NCBI GenBank assembly: GCA_022825185.1
Contig: JAJDYK010000341.1
Location: 1-23,529, forward strand
DNA length: 23,529 nucleotides
Reading direction: 5' to 3'
DNA from: Candidatus Latescibacterota bacterium
GTDB lineage: Bacteria; Latescibacterota; UBA2968; UBA8231
This document shows positions 7,318-15,099 of the stretch, piece by piece. A program made the position numbers and the translations under genes. The notes below the pieces were generated by a model, which was not told the DNA's origin, made no database searches, and saw nothing but the letters and a program-made list of their open reading frames with translations. The stretch's first letter is position 1. Each line of letters starts with the position of its first letter.

Positions 7318-8268
7318 ATGAAAAATCACTTAAAAATATTGACGGGTTCCAGCAATCCACAACTGGCCCAAGAAATATGTGATTACTTAGACATCGCGCC
7401 CGCCCGCCGCCAGATCGTCCGCGAGCCAAACGACAATATAAAGGTTAAAATTGAGGAGAACGTCCGCGAAGACGACGTCTTCGTCATCCAGACCTCAGCA
7501 TCCCCGGTCAATCATCATTTTGTTGAACTGCTGTTGCTAATCGACGCGCTCAAGTACTCATCGTCGCGCCGGATCACGGCCGTGCTACCCTATTATCCGT
7601 ATGTGCGCTCCGACAAAAAGGACGAACCGCGCATTTCTATTAGCGCCCGCCTCGTCGCCGACTTGCTCCAAGCCGCCGGGGCGGACCGGATCTTGACCAT
7701 TACCTTGCACAGTCCGCAAATTGCAGCGTTCTCGCGCATTCCGGTGGACCAGCTGTGGGCGACGGGCCTACTGTGCAATTTTATGCGACTGAAGGGCCTC
7801 AGCAACGCCGTGGTGGTGTCGCCCGACGTGGGGAGTGCCGATGAGGCCAGCGCGTACGCGCGCCGACTCGGCTTGCCGCTGGCCATTATGGACAAACGCC
7901 GCCACGCGGACGACGAAAAAGCCGAAATCAAAAATATGATCGGCGAGGTCGCCGGCCGCGACGCCTTGCTCTTCGACGACGAGGTGTTGACGGGGGGATC
8001 TATGATGAAGTCGATCGAGGTGCTCAAAGAAAGAGGTGCTCGCCGCATACTGGCCGGTTGTACGCACGGCGTTTTTTCTGGACGAGCCTTAGAGAGGATC
8101 GATGCCTCCTCGGTGGAAGCGTTCGCCACTACGAATACTATTCCCTTGCCTACGGACAAGCCAAGGCGCAAAATCGCCGTGCTGAGCGTGGCCCGATTGT
8201 TGGGGGATGCCATCAAAGCTATTCACCACGGTGAATCTGTGAGCCGCTTGATTGAATGGGAGGACTAG
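7318..8268 (+). CDS. prs: Ribose-phosphate pyrophosphokinase (PRPP synthetase), catalytic copy
   Basis: A 316-residue PRPP synthetase of normal length, transferring pyrophosphate from ATP to ribose-5-phosphate in the cytoplasm to feed nucleotide, His and Trp synthesis. The ATP-loop region reads YVRSDKKDEPRISISARL with R97 kept. The metal/substrate segment is TLHSPQ, then SPDVGSADEA. The flexible catalytic loop is intact as DKRR (K193, R194, R195) with a normal long loop after it. The PRPP/ribose-5-P loop reads FDDEVLTGGS instead of the usual DDMIDTAGT, and the common DLHAGQ is TLHSPQ. Both this copy and the paralog at 9681 share these changes, so they belong to a divergent subfamily. The next gene follows after 3 nt. 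apt, two genes on, consumes PRPP. Confidence 0.93.
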   Translation: MKNHLKILTGSSNPQLAQEICDYLDIAPARRQIVREPNDNIKVKIEENVREDDVFVIQTSASPVNHHFVELLLLIDALKYSSSRRITAVLPYYPYVRSDKKDEPRISISARLVADLLQAAGADRILTITLHSPQIAAFSRIPVDQLWATGLLCNFMRLKGLSNAVVVSPDVGSADEASAYARRLGLPLAIMDKRRHADDEKAEIKNMIGEVAGRDALLFDDEVLTGGSMMKSIEVLKERGARRILAGCTHGVFSGRALERIDASSVEAFATTNTIPLPTDKPRRKIAVLSVARLLGDAIKAIHHGESVSRLIEWED

Positions 8269-8271
8269 TTG

Positions 8272-8433
8272 ATGGTAAGTAAATTGAGTATATTAGCTGA
8301 GTTGTGGGATTTTATGAAGGTGCGCAAAAAGTGGTGGTTGGGGCCGATATTTTTCACTTTGATTCTGTTGGGATTGTTGATAGTCACGACCCAAGGGTCG
8401 GCTGTGGCTCCGTTTATTTACGCACTGTTTTAA
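8272..8433 (+). CDS. 53-residue single-pass membrane protein, DUF5989-like
   Basis: A short ORF starting 3 nt after prs. The protein begins MVSKLSILAELWDFMKVRKK, continues with WWLGP, then one hydrophobic span (about residues 26-39) and ends SAVAPFIYALF. The pattern of LW-x-F-(L/M)-K-x-R-KKWWL, a membrane helix, and a closing (S/A)xxAPFIY(T/A)LF matches the small DUF5989 family as I remember it. Those proteins are tiny membrane peptides of unknown function, often beside glycosyl- or carbamoyltransferase genes and SxtJ-like proteins. It is in the same orientation as prs and probably cotranscribed. Conservation of the pattern, not length, is the reason for calling it real. Confidence 0.82.
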   Translation: MVSKLSILAELWDFMKVRKKWWLGPIFFTLILLGLLIVTTQGSAVAPFIYALF

Positions 8434-8457
8434 GTCCTATAACACATAATATGTAAA

Positions 8458-8964
8458 ATGAAAAACCTAATCCGCGAAATTCCCAATTTCCCGCAAGACG
8501 GTGTCTCCTACAAAGACATCACGCCGCTGCTCAAAGACCCCGCTGGTTTATCCGCTGCGGTCCAAGCTATGCTCGAACCTTTTGTGGACGCCGAAGTAAA
8601 CCTAGTCGTCGGCATAGAGGCCCGCGGATTCGTGTTCGCGGTGCCCATAGCACTTGAATTGGGATGCGGTTTTGTGCCAGTGCGCAAACCGGGCAAGCTG
8701 CCGGCGGCCACGCTGAGTCGCGATTACACCCTCGAATACGGCGAGACCTCCTTAGAAATCCATACGGATGCCATCGCGCCGGGACAGAAGGTCTTGGTCG
8801 TCGATGACGTTTTGGCCACCGGCGGAACCTTGGTAGCGACGTGTCAAACACTCGAAGAGCTAGGAGCGGTTGTCGTGGGTATCAGCGTATTGGCCGAGTT
8901 GAGCTTTTTGTCAGGCCGCAACCGCTTGGCCGAGTACAAATTGGAAAGCGCTATCGTCTATTGA
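8458..8964 (+). CDS. apt: Adenine phosphoribosyltransferase
   Basis: A 168-residue purine-salvage enzyme making AMP from adenine and PRPP. Apt signatures are complete: REIPNFPQDGVSYKDITPLL at the N-terminus, GIEARGFVFAVPIA, FVPVRKPGKLPA, YGETSLEIH, and the PRPP-binding loop VLVVDDVLATGGT. The length is close to the 170-180 of the family. No Shine-Dalgarno is evident before the start. The 24-nt gap instead holds CCTATAACACATAATATGTA, an AT-rich stretch resembling motifs before the FtsH-like gene and leuS, so a promoter or leaderless start here is possible. Its neighbours (prs and a prs paralog) belong to PRPP metabolism. Confidence 0.95.
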   Translation: MKNLIREIPNFPQDGVSYKDITPLLKDPAGLSAAVQAMLEPFVDAEVNLVVGIEARGFVFAVPIALELGCGFVPVRKPGKLPAATLSRDYTLEYGETSLEIHTDAIAPGQKVLVVDDVLATGGTLVATCQTLEELGAVVVGISVLAELSFLSGRNRLAEYKLESAIVY

Positions 8965-9000
8965 AACCCGAACCCAAAACAATGGAGACACTATACCTTC

Positions 9001-9669
9001 ATGTCGAGTGAACGCCGTAAACTGAGCAAGAGCGAACTCCGCGAAGATGAGTTCGTCGAATGGATCATGGAAGCGGTCGAATACGTCAAAGAGCGTGCCC
9101 GTCTCTTTGTGGGTGGGGCCGTTGCCGTGATCGCGGTCATTGTGGCCATCAATTATTTTATTGAGTCCAAGGAGGCTGATCGGCTCAAAGCCGCGGCTCT
9201 GCTCGGCGATGTGCTGATGATCGAACAGGGCGGAGAGCCGACCGAAGCGATCCGCCTAGCCGAGGAGTTGGTGTCCTCCTATGCCGGGACCCCAGCCGCA
9301 GCCCAAGGGACCGTGCTCTTGGCCAATCTCTACTACGCCCAGGGCCATTATGCCGAGGCTCGTACCTATTATCAGAGCTACCTGGACAACTACGAGCCTG
9401 TGGATGTGTTGGCCTATGCCGCCCAAAGCGGTCTGGGTGCCTGCCTCGAAGCCGAAGGGCAGCTTGTGGCCGCGGCTCAGCACTACGAAACGTATGCGGC
9501 CCAGCAGACCGGGACCATCCGCGAGGCGATGGCGCAAATGGAAGCAGCCCGCATATATGGGTTGGCCGGCGAAAGCGGCAAGCAACAGGCCCTACTCGAA
9601 CAGGTCAGTCGCACGTTCGCCCAGTACTCAATTGCCGCGCAAGCCCGAGCGGCATTAGCCGTGTTCTAA
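9001..9669 (+). CDS. Single-pass membrane protein with TPR repeats (YfgM-like)
   Basis: A 222-residue protein with a charged cytoplasmic N-terminus (about 1-37), one membrane helix at about 38-55 (LFVGGAVAVIAVIVAINYFI) and a TPR-rich remainder, for example TVLLANLYYAQGHYAEARTY and AAQSGLGACLEAEGQLVAAA. This matches the layout of YfgM and other ancillary TPR anchors, which help the SecYEG translocon or the BAM pathway in proteobacteria. Whether it has that job here cannot be told. It lies between apt and the second prs-like gene with small gaps and is probably in the same transcript. Confidence 0.82.
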   Translation: MSSERRKLSKSELREDEFVEWIMEAVEYVKERARLFVGGAVAVIAVIVAINYFIESKEADRLKAAALLGDVLMIEQGGEPTEAIRLAEELVSSYAGTPAAAQGTVLLANLYYAQGHYAEARTYYQSYLDNYEPVDVLAYAAQSGLGACLEAEGQLVAAAQHYETYAAQQTGTIREAMAQMEAARIYGLAGESGKQQALLEQVSRTFAQYSIAAQARAALAVF

Positions 9670-9680
9670 AGGATCTGTTG

Positions 9681-10604
9681 ATGAGCCGTGCAGATCTCAA
9701 GGTTTTCGCCGGGCGGAGCAATCCCGCACTAGCCGAGGGCATTTACCAGTCGCTGGCCCTTGAGCCAGGGCGCATCGAGTTTATCGACTTTAGCAATGAA
9801 AATATAAAGGTGAAAATCTGCGAAAATGTGCGTGGCCGCGACGTGTTCTTTATCCAAACTTCGTGTCCGCCCGTTAGCGACTACTTGATGGAGTTGCTCA
9901 TAGCCCTCGACGCCCTAAAATACGCCTCGGCTGGTCGCATCACCGCGGTCTTGCCCTACTATCCGTATGCGCTGGCTGATAGCAAAGACGAGCCAAGAAT
10001 TTCTGTGACGGGTCGCTTAGTGGCCGATCTGATCGCCGAGGCGGGGGCGGATCGCATTCTCACCATGACTTTACACAGCCCGCAGACTATGGGTTTTAGT
10101 CGGATTCTAGTGGATCAACTAAGCGGCGTCCCGGCAATATGCTCCTACTACGCCGACCTCGACCGAGATAACTTAGTCGCAGCCGCTCCGGACATCAGCC
10201 GCGCCAAGGTCACCGAAACCTATGCCCAGCGGTTGGGGTTGCCCCTCGTCGTCGTTGACCAAGCGGCCGGGAAAAACAGGGTCATTGGCGATGTAGCCGA
10301 CCGAGATGTTGTATTCTTCGACGACGCGATCATTACTGGTGCTTCCATTCTCAAGGGAGCAGCCGCGGTCAAGGAGCGCGGGGCGAGCAAAGTCTATGCC
10401 GGTTGCGTCCACGGCACCCTAACCAAGGAGACGATAGCGCGGCTGGATCAATCCAACTTCCAAGCCTTGGCCATTACCGATACGATCCCCTTGCCAGTAG
10501 ATGCCCGCACCCCTATGGTACAGGTGTGCTCCGTCGCCGCGCTTTTTGCCAGCGCCATCCGTGCTATCCACGAAGAAACGTCCATCAGCGCACTATTCAA
10601 CTGA
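9681..10604 (+). CDS. Degenerate PRPP synthetase paralog, probably non-catalytic
   Basis: A 307-residue homolog of the prs product at 7318, about 1.4 kb away. It keeps the fold-wide blocks (ENIKVKICENVRGRDVFFIQ, VLPYYPYA, KDEPRISVTGRLVADLI, TLHSPQTMGF, FFDDAIITGAS). It has lost residues needed for catalysis in PRPP synthetases: the ATP-loop Arg is L98 (YALADSKD instead of YxRxDxKD), and the catalytic-loop K-R-R is Q194-A195-A196, with the loop about seven residues shorter. The start is ATG 9681 rather than TTG 9678, because AAAGGATC sits 7 nt before it. It may be a regulatory or structural partner in a mixed oligomer, as the mammalian PRPP-synthetase-associated proteins are, or it may have a changed activity. 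Confidence 0.88.
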   Translation: MSRADLKVFAGRSNPALAEGIYQSLALEPGRIEFIDFSNENIKVKICENVRGRDVFFIQTSCPPVSDYLMELLIALDALKYASAGRITAVLPYYPYALADSKDEPRISVTGRLVADLIAEAGADRILTMTLHSPQTMGFSRILVDQLSGVPAICSYYADLDRDNLVAAAPDISRAKVTETYAQRLGLPLVVVDQAAGKNRVIGDVADRDVVFFDDAIITGASILKGAAAVKERGASKVYAGCVHGTLTKETIARLDQSNFQALAITDTIPLPVDARTPMVQVCSVAALFASAIRAIHEETSISALFN

Positions 10605-10616
10605 GGCGGGTGCCCC

Positions 10617-11339
10617 TTGAAAATCGCAGTACTCGCCGATATTCACGCCAATCTTGAAGCGCTAGAGGCCGTCTTGATTGCTGCGGCCAACGCTGGGGCC
10701 GAGCGCATTATCTGCTTAGGGGACATCGTGGGATACGGTCCCGATCCTTTGGGCTGTATCTATCGGCTCAAGGAGGTAGAGGCCCAGATCGTATTGGGCA
10801 ACCACGACCAAGCGATGCTAGAGCCGGTGCGCATTCAGTCTTTTAATCTGTTGGCGCGTCCTTCGCTCTATCAAGCCTGCGAGATGTTAGGGGAGGAAGA
10901 ACGCGACTTTTTGCGGCAAGGGGCCTTTCGGAGCGTGGAGCGCAATGCGGCTTTGTCCCACGCCAACCCCCTTAAGCCCGAAGAATGGGAACCTCTCCTC
11001 ATGTACGATCGCGTCGCTTGGTGCATGAGCCACCTCAAATGGCCCTTGGCTTTTGTCGGCCACACGCACGAGGCGCGCATTTACTGCAAGATGAGAGACT
11101 ATCCCATACCGCTGACTTCAGCTACGGCCGCTGTAGGAAATCACCAATTCTTGGTCTCTGTCGGCAGCGTTGGCCAACCGCGCGATGGCGACTGGCGGTC
11201 GGCATACACCCTGTGGGATGCCGACGAACAATGGATTGAACTCCAGCGCGTTGAATATCCAGTCAAGCTGACCCAACAAAAGATCGACAACCTTGGCTAC
11301 CCTAACTACCTAGCCGAGCGCCTCGCCAAAGGGGAGTAG
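10617..11339 (+). CDS. Calcineurin-like metallophosphoesterase (YfcE/MJ0936 type)
   Basis: A 240-residue two-metal phosphoesterase. Motifs run in order: ADIHANLEAL (Asp, His), CLGDIVGYGPDP, VLGNHDQA, LSHANP and GHTHEARI. The start is TTG at 10617; it gives the canonical KIAVLADIHAN beginning, and GAGGCGGG lies upstream. Members hydrolyse phosphodiesters or phosphoprotein/nucleotide substrates, and some act as diadenosine-tetraphosphatase-like or PrpE-like enzymes. The substrate cannot be read from this sequence. It is 12 nt after the prs paralog and 17 nt before rsgA, so it is probably cotranscribed. Confidence 0.9.
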   Translation: MKIAVLADIHANLEALEAVLIAAANAGAERIICLGDIVGYGPDPLGCIYRLKEVEAQIVLGNHDQAMLEPVRIQSFNLLARPSLYQACEMLGEEERDFLRQGAFRSVERNAALSHANPLKPEEWEPLLMYDRVAWCMSHLKWPLAFVGHTHEARIYCKMRDYPIPLTSATAAVGNHQFLVSVGSVGQPRDGDWRSAYTLWDADEQWIELQRVEYPVKLTQQKIDNLGYPNYLAERLAKGE

Positions 11340-11356
11340 GCAGGGGCTGGTCGCAC

Positions 11357-12262
11357 ATGCAGGGCCGCATCATCAGAGTTTCTGGGCTACAGTGCCTCGT
11401 CGAGGTCGAGCAAAGCCACTGGCAGTGCAAAATTAGAGGCCGTCTCAAGGCCGGGGACCGCAAGACTAGCTCTCCGGTCGTCGCCGGTGACTGGGTTGAT
11501 ATCGTGCCGATAGCCGAACGGACGGGCATCATCGAAGCGGTACATACCCGCTCTTCCAAGTTCTCGCGTGGGGCTAGTGGAACGCGCCCAATTGAGCAGA
11601 TCCTCTTTGTCAATATGGAGCAATTGGTCGTCGTTGTGGCTGCCAGGCAACCAAAGCCCCGCCGCGGTTTTATCGACCGAGCGATTGTCATGGCTATAAA
11701 AGGGAATCTCCAGCCCGTGGTTTGCATCAATAAGGTCGATTTAGTCTCCCAAGAAGCGGTGGACACGCTGACGGCTCCCTACGAGGCTCTTGGTTATCCA
11801 ATCTATCGCACTAGTGCTCTACGAGGCGATGGTATGGATGCGTTCAAAGCAGCCCTGATCAACCGCAGTACAGCCGTGGTCGGCCAATCTGGGGTCGGCA
11901 AATCGACCTTGCTCAACGGCGTTGAGCCGGGATTGGGACTGAAGACAAAAAAAATAATGAAGCGCCATGACCGGGGCCGGCACACGACCACGGTCGTACA
12001 TTTGTTTAAGCTGCAACAAGGTGGCTATGTGGCCGATACACCAGGGGTTAAAGAACTCCGCTTGTGGGGGGTAAAATCCGCTGAACTAGCGGCGTATTAT
12101 CCCGAATTAGAACCCTTGCGCGGCCAGTGCCAATTCGGCGATTGCAGCCACTTGCACGAACCCGGTTGCGCGGTCCGGGAGGCAGTGGCAGCCGGTCGCA
12201 TCGCGCTGGTGCGCTACGAAGGGTATCGGCGCATATTCGAAAGTTTGAGTAGCGATGAGTGA
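11357..12262 (+). CDS. rsgA: Ribosome small-subunit-dependent GTPase A
   Basis: A 301-residue circularly permuted GTPase that tests late 30S subunit assembly. It begins with an OB-fold (about 1-75, with KIRGRLKAGDRK). The G motifs then come in permuted order: G4 INKVDL (near 125), the P-loop GQSGVGKST (G176 onward), the T-rich switch RGRHTTT, and G3 DTPG (D227-G230). The C-terminal zinc knuckle reads C-x-FGDCSHLHEPGC. All family parts are present at normal length. The start of hprK overlaps its end by 8 bp, so the two are probably translationally coupled. Confidence 0.96.
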   Translation: MQGRIIRVSGLQCLVEVEQSHWQCKIRGRLKAGDRKTSSPVVAGDWVDIVPIAERTGIIEAVHTRSSKFSRGASGTRPIEQILFVNMEQLVVVVAARQPKPRRGFIDRAIVMAIKGNLQPVVCINKVDLVSQEAVDTLTAPYEALGYPIYRTSALRGDGMDAFKAALINRSTAVVGQSGVGKSTLLNGVEPGLGLKTKKIMKRHDRGRHTTTVVHLFKLQQGGYVADTPGVKELRLWGVKSAELAAYYPELEPLRGQCQFGDCSHLHEPGCAVREAVAAGRIALVRYEGYRRIFESLSSDE

Positions 12263-13196
12263 ACTGACCATCAAGAATTTGCTCGCCACCTATGGGCAGC
12301 AACTGCGGCTGAAGCTGATCGCTGGTGCTGAGGGCCTACAGCGAACCATCAACAACAGCGATATCCATCGCCCCGGCTTGGCCCTGACGGGTTTTGTTGA
12401 GTTGTTTACTTTGGATCAAGTACAGCTTTTGGGCAATACGGAAGCAGAATACTTGCGCACCTTATCCGCAGGCGGACGGCGGCAGGCGCTCAAAATCATA
12501 TATCAATTTGATATTCCATGCGTAGTTTGGACCGGTAGGGGACGTATGTTCCCGGAGTTGCGACAGCTCGCCGATGAGTGCGCGGTACCACTGCTGAAAT
12601 CTGAATTCAACACGGCCGAGTTTACCCATCTCGTCCGTTTTTATCTCGACGAGGTGTTCGCGCCCCAAATGTCCATGCACGGGACGCTGGTCGATGTCTC
12701 TGGGGTAGGGCTGCTCTTTCGCGGTCGCAGCGGCATTGGCAAAAGTGAGGTCGCCTTGGATTTAGTCGAGCGCGGACATCGGTTGGTGGCCGACGATGTG
12801 GTCAACATCAACCGCAAGCCCCAAGGCATTTTGGTAGGCTGTAGTTCGGAAATGCTCCAAGACCACATCGAAATTCGCGGCATTGGTATCTTGGATGTAA
12901 AAAAGATGTTTGGCGCGTGGCGGACTCGGCGTCAGAAGCGGGTGGAGGTCGTGGTCAACCTCGTCGATTGGGACGAAAAATACTCCTACGAACGCCTTGG
13001 TCTTGAAGATAATAAGGTAATAATCCTCGGCGTCGAAGTACCTGAGGTCTTCATACCGCTGTTCCCCGGCAAAAATATCACGGTACTCGCCGAGACCGTA
13101 GCGATAGATTATCTCTTGCGCTTGGACGGGGAGTACGCGGCACGGACCTTTAGCAATCGGCTCCAAGAGCGGATTAAGGCGAACAAAAAACCATGA
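12255..13196 (+). CDS. hprK: HPr kinase/phosphorylase
   Basis: A 313-residue bifunctional enzyme that phosphorylates and dephosphorylates HPr or an HPr-like protein on serine, linking carbon status to regulation. The N-terminal HprK_N domain spans about 1-130. The catalytic domain holds Walker A GRSGIGKS (G157-S164), VADDVV and the HprK signature EIRGIGILDV. The length is normal. No HPr or PTS gene lies in the window; in many non-Firmicutes HprK works with an incomplete PTS. It overlaps rsgA at the start and a Gfo/Idh-like gene at the end (ATGA, 13193-13196). Confidence 0.95.
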   Translation: MSELTIKNLLATYGQQLRLKLIAGAEGLQRTINNSDIHRPGLALTGFVELFTLDQVQLLGNTEAEYLRTLSAGGRRQALKIIYQFDIPCVVWTGRGRMFPELRQLADECAVPLLKSEFNTAEFTHLVRFYLDEVFAPQMSMHGTLVDVSGVGLLFRGRSGIGKSEVALDLVERGHRLVADDVVNINRKPQGILVGCSSEMLQDHIEIRGIGILDVKKMFGAWRTRRQKRVEVVVNLVDWDEKYSYERLGLEDNKVIILGVEVPEVFIPLFPGKNITVLAETVAIDYLLRLDGEYAARTFSNRLQERIKANKKP

Positions 13197-13984
13197 TGAC
13201 GCTCGGCGTGGCAGGCCATGCTCGCGAGATCGCCGTCCATCGGGACGCCTTGCAGGGTTGCCGCGATATTCAGCTCATACACGAAGCCGACTGTGCCGCA
13301 GTCTTGGAACAAAAAATAGATGGGCTGGTGTTGTTGCACGTGGAAGATAAATTGCATTGGATCGGCGTGGCCCTAGCGGCCGGTCTGCACGTTATGGCGA
13401 CCCATCCAGTACAGGTGCCGAGCCATTCTAAGGTATGTGTGCTGTCCTTGGGGTGGCATACGCTTTTTTACTCGGCTTTAGCCGCTCGACAGGGCATAGC
13501 GCATTATTCTCTGGAGCTTTCTTTCGATTCGGCTTTATTCCACCCGCTTGGTCGCGAGACGATCTGCAACCAAGCGGCCTTGGACGTATGCGACCTATTG
13601 TTGAGCGCATGGGGACCGGTAGATGTGCTGTATAGCAGGATGCGCAACTTCTTTCATCTTGGGCGGATGGAGGACGTGTCGGTCGCGCTGCTGCGGATGC
13701 GCAACGGTATCGAAGGCTCAGTGGCATTCCTCGACTTTCCGGCTGTGGCTCCGACTTTGCGAGTCCGCTCGTATGCACAGGACGAAATGGTTGATACGTC
13801 TTGGCCTTGGACCTGGGAAGCGGACGATCTGGCGGCATACTATCGCAATTTCGTCGCCTGTATCCAAGGGCGCGCCCAGCCGTTGTTGTGTTTAGAGCAG
13901 GTGGCCGAAAGCTATCGTCTTTTGGAATGGATGCGCATGTCGGCGAGACAAGATGCGATTTTGAACCGCAAACAAATAAAATAA
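13193..13984 (+). CDS. Degenerate Gfo/Idh/MocA-like oxidoreductase homolog
   Basis: A 263-residue protein, shorter than the usual 320-400 of Gfo/Idh/MocA sugar dehydrogenases. It has a family-like N-terminus (LGVAGHAREIAVH), the segment HWIGVALAAGLHVMATHPVQ in the place of the usual AL-x-AGKHV-x-x-EKP, a GSVAFLDFP strand in the C-domain, and a closing FVACIQGRAQPLLCLEQV helix region typical of the family. The EKP lysine is replaced (THP), and the catalytic Asp/His block is not recognisable around NQAALDVCDLL. It may therefore bind a ligand or cofactor without being a normal dehydrogenase. It is coupled to hprK by a 4-bp overlap. Its stop abuts the left inverted repeat at 13984. Confidence 0.6.
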   Translation: MMTLGVAGHAREIAVHRDALQGCRDIQLIHEADCAAVLEQKIDGLVLLHVEDKLHWIGVALAAGLHVMATHPVQVPSHSKVCVLSLGWHTLFYSALAARQGIAHYSLELSFDSALFHPLGRETICNQAALDVCDLLLSAWGPVDVLYSRMRNFFHLGRMEDVSVALLRMRNGIEGSVAFLDFPAVAPTLRVRSYAQDEMVDTSWPWTWEADDLAAYYRNFVACIQGRAQPLLCLEQVAESYRLLEWMRMSARQDAILNRKQIK

Positions 13985-14011
13985 ATGTCTTATAAAATTT
14001 TATATGTAAAC
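13984..14011 (+). repeat. Left inverted repeat flanking the recombinase-mutL-FtsH-like block
   Basis: A 28-nt AT-rich sequence starting AATGTCTTATAA and ending ATATGTAAAC. It matches the reverse complement of 17468-17495 at 27 of 28 positions; the only difference lies at the 18th base. It includes the perfect 14-bp palindrome TATAAAATTTTATA (13991-14004). It begins on the last base of the Gfo/Idh-like stop codon and ends 16 nt before the recombinase stop. Confidence 0.8.
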
Positions 14012-14027
14012 TAATTAAACAAAAAAA

Positions 14028-15023
14028 TCAACTACCAATCCTAATATAATCAGACGCATTATCGAGCAGCCTCTCGCGGTTTTCGTAATAGCGCATGGTC
14101 GTCTTTAGATCCTTGTGGCGCAAATGGGCTTGCACCTGCTGGGGCTTGGCTCCGCCTTCAATCGCCAAAGTGCAGCAGGTGTGGCGGAACATGTGTGCGG
14201 TGACGTTCTGGGGAAGGCCAGCGCGTAGGGCGTACTTTTTGACGATGTGGTTTACCGATTGATCGGTCAGTGGCTGGCCGCGAGAATGGTTGCGCGACAG
14301 ACTGATGAAGACCTTGCCGGTCACTGATAAGTCCGCCATCTGTAATTGTTGTTTGTATAGTTCGAGATGATGTAGGACGATATTTTGCAGTTTGATTTCC
14401 TGCGCCATGCCTGATTTAGTCTCGGGCAGGTGTAGGATATAAAAGACGCCTTCTAAGGATATATCCTCCCAAGCGATGCCTGTCACTTCGGAGCGGCGCA
14501 GCCCGCCGAACGTGAGCAAGTGAAATATGGCGGCATCACGCGTGCGCACCAAGTCATCCTTTTCCTCGGCGATGGCTTGCTGAATCTTGTTCAGCACCTG
14601 ATTGGAAAGCGCTTTGCCAGCCAGCGTTTCATCTACCTTGTAGCCGCGTACCAACGTAGAGTCAGCGGGATTCTTCTCGATGTGGCCTAAGGCGACCAGC
14701 ATCTTGAACAACGACTTCAGGCTGGATAGCTTTCTGTTGATGCTGCTGCGCTTGTAGCCTTCGCTGGCGAGTTGATTTCTAAAGGCGACCACGTGCTCAA
14801 AGGTGATTGACTGCAGGACGGCGAGCGAGACTTCATTTAGTTCTAGGCCGATAGATGAAAAGAAATGCTGGAGGTCGGCGTAATACGCGCGCCGCGTGCG
14901 CTCGCTGAGCTGACCGCTGAGAAATTGTTCCAGAGGATCGTCTGCTACCAACGCTGGTGCTGGCGTTAGCCTGCGGACGACCGGATTGAGTGTTGTGTTC
15001 ATAAATGACTCACAAGGGTTCAT
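14028..15023 (-). CDS. Xer-like tyrosine recombinase/integrase
   Basis: A 331-residue site-specific recombinase. The N-terminal core-binding (SAM-like) domain includes LSERTRRAYYADLQHFFSS and INRKLSSLKSLFKMLV. The catalytic domain has Arg I in TFGGLRRSE, the beta-hairpin Lys in ETKSG, HxxR in AHMFRHT, the second His in LRHKDLKTT, and the Tyr nucleophile in MRYYEN. Its size and the compact catalytic domain resemble XerC/XerD/XerA-type recombinases more than phage integrases. It is slightly longer than E. coli XerC/D (298). The start could be 15023 or the in-frame ATG at 15002; neither has a strong Shine-Dalgarno. A dif-like palindrome lies about 80 nt upstream and no other integrase is seen. 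It may be the sole chromosome-dimer recombinase or may serve a mobile element. Confidence 0.94.
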   Translation of the reverse strand: MNPCESFMNTTLNPVVRRLTPAPALVADDPLEQFLSGQLSERTRRAYYADLQHFFSSIGLELNEVSLAVLQSITFEHVVAFRNQLASEGYKRSSINRKLSSLKSLFKMLVALGHIEKNPADSTLVRGYKVDETLAGKALSNQVLNKIQQAIAEEKDDLVRTRDAAIFHLLTFGGLRRSEVTGIAWEDISLEGVFYILHLPETKSGMAQEIKLQNIVLHHLELYKQQLQMADLSVTGKVFISLSRNHSRGQPLTDQSVNHIVKKYALRAGLPQNVTAHMFRHTCCTLAIEGGAKPQQVQAHLRHKDLKTTMRYYENRERLLDNASDYIRIGS

Positions 15024-15099
15024 TGGCGTCTAATGTCTCAAATATAGCGAACATCGCGGGATTTTGCCGCTGCGTTTCACTAGGGATTCGTCTAGTTTT

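Noticed and set aside
7593..8216. 207-residue open frame on minus strand inside prs
   Set aside because: Antisense shadow of prs, Ser/Ala/Arg-rich, without a recognisable domain.
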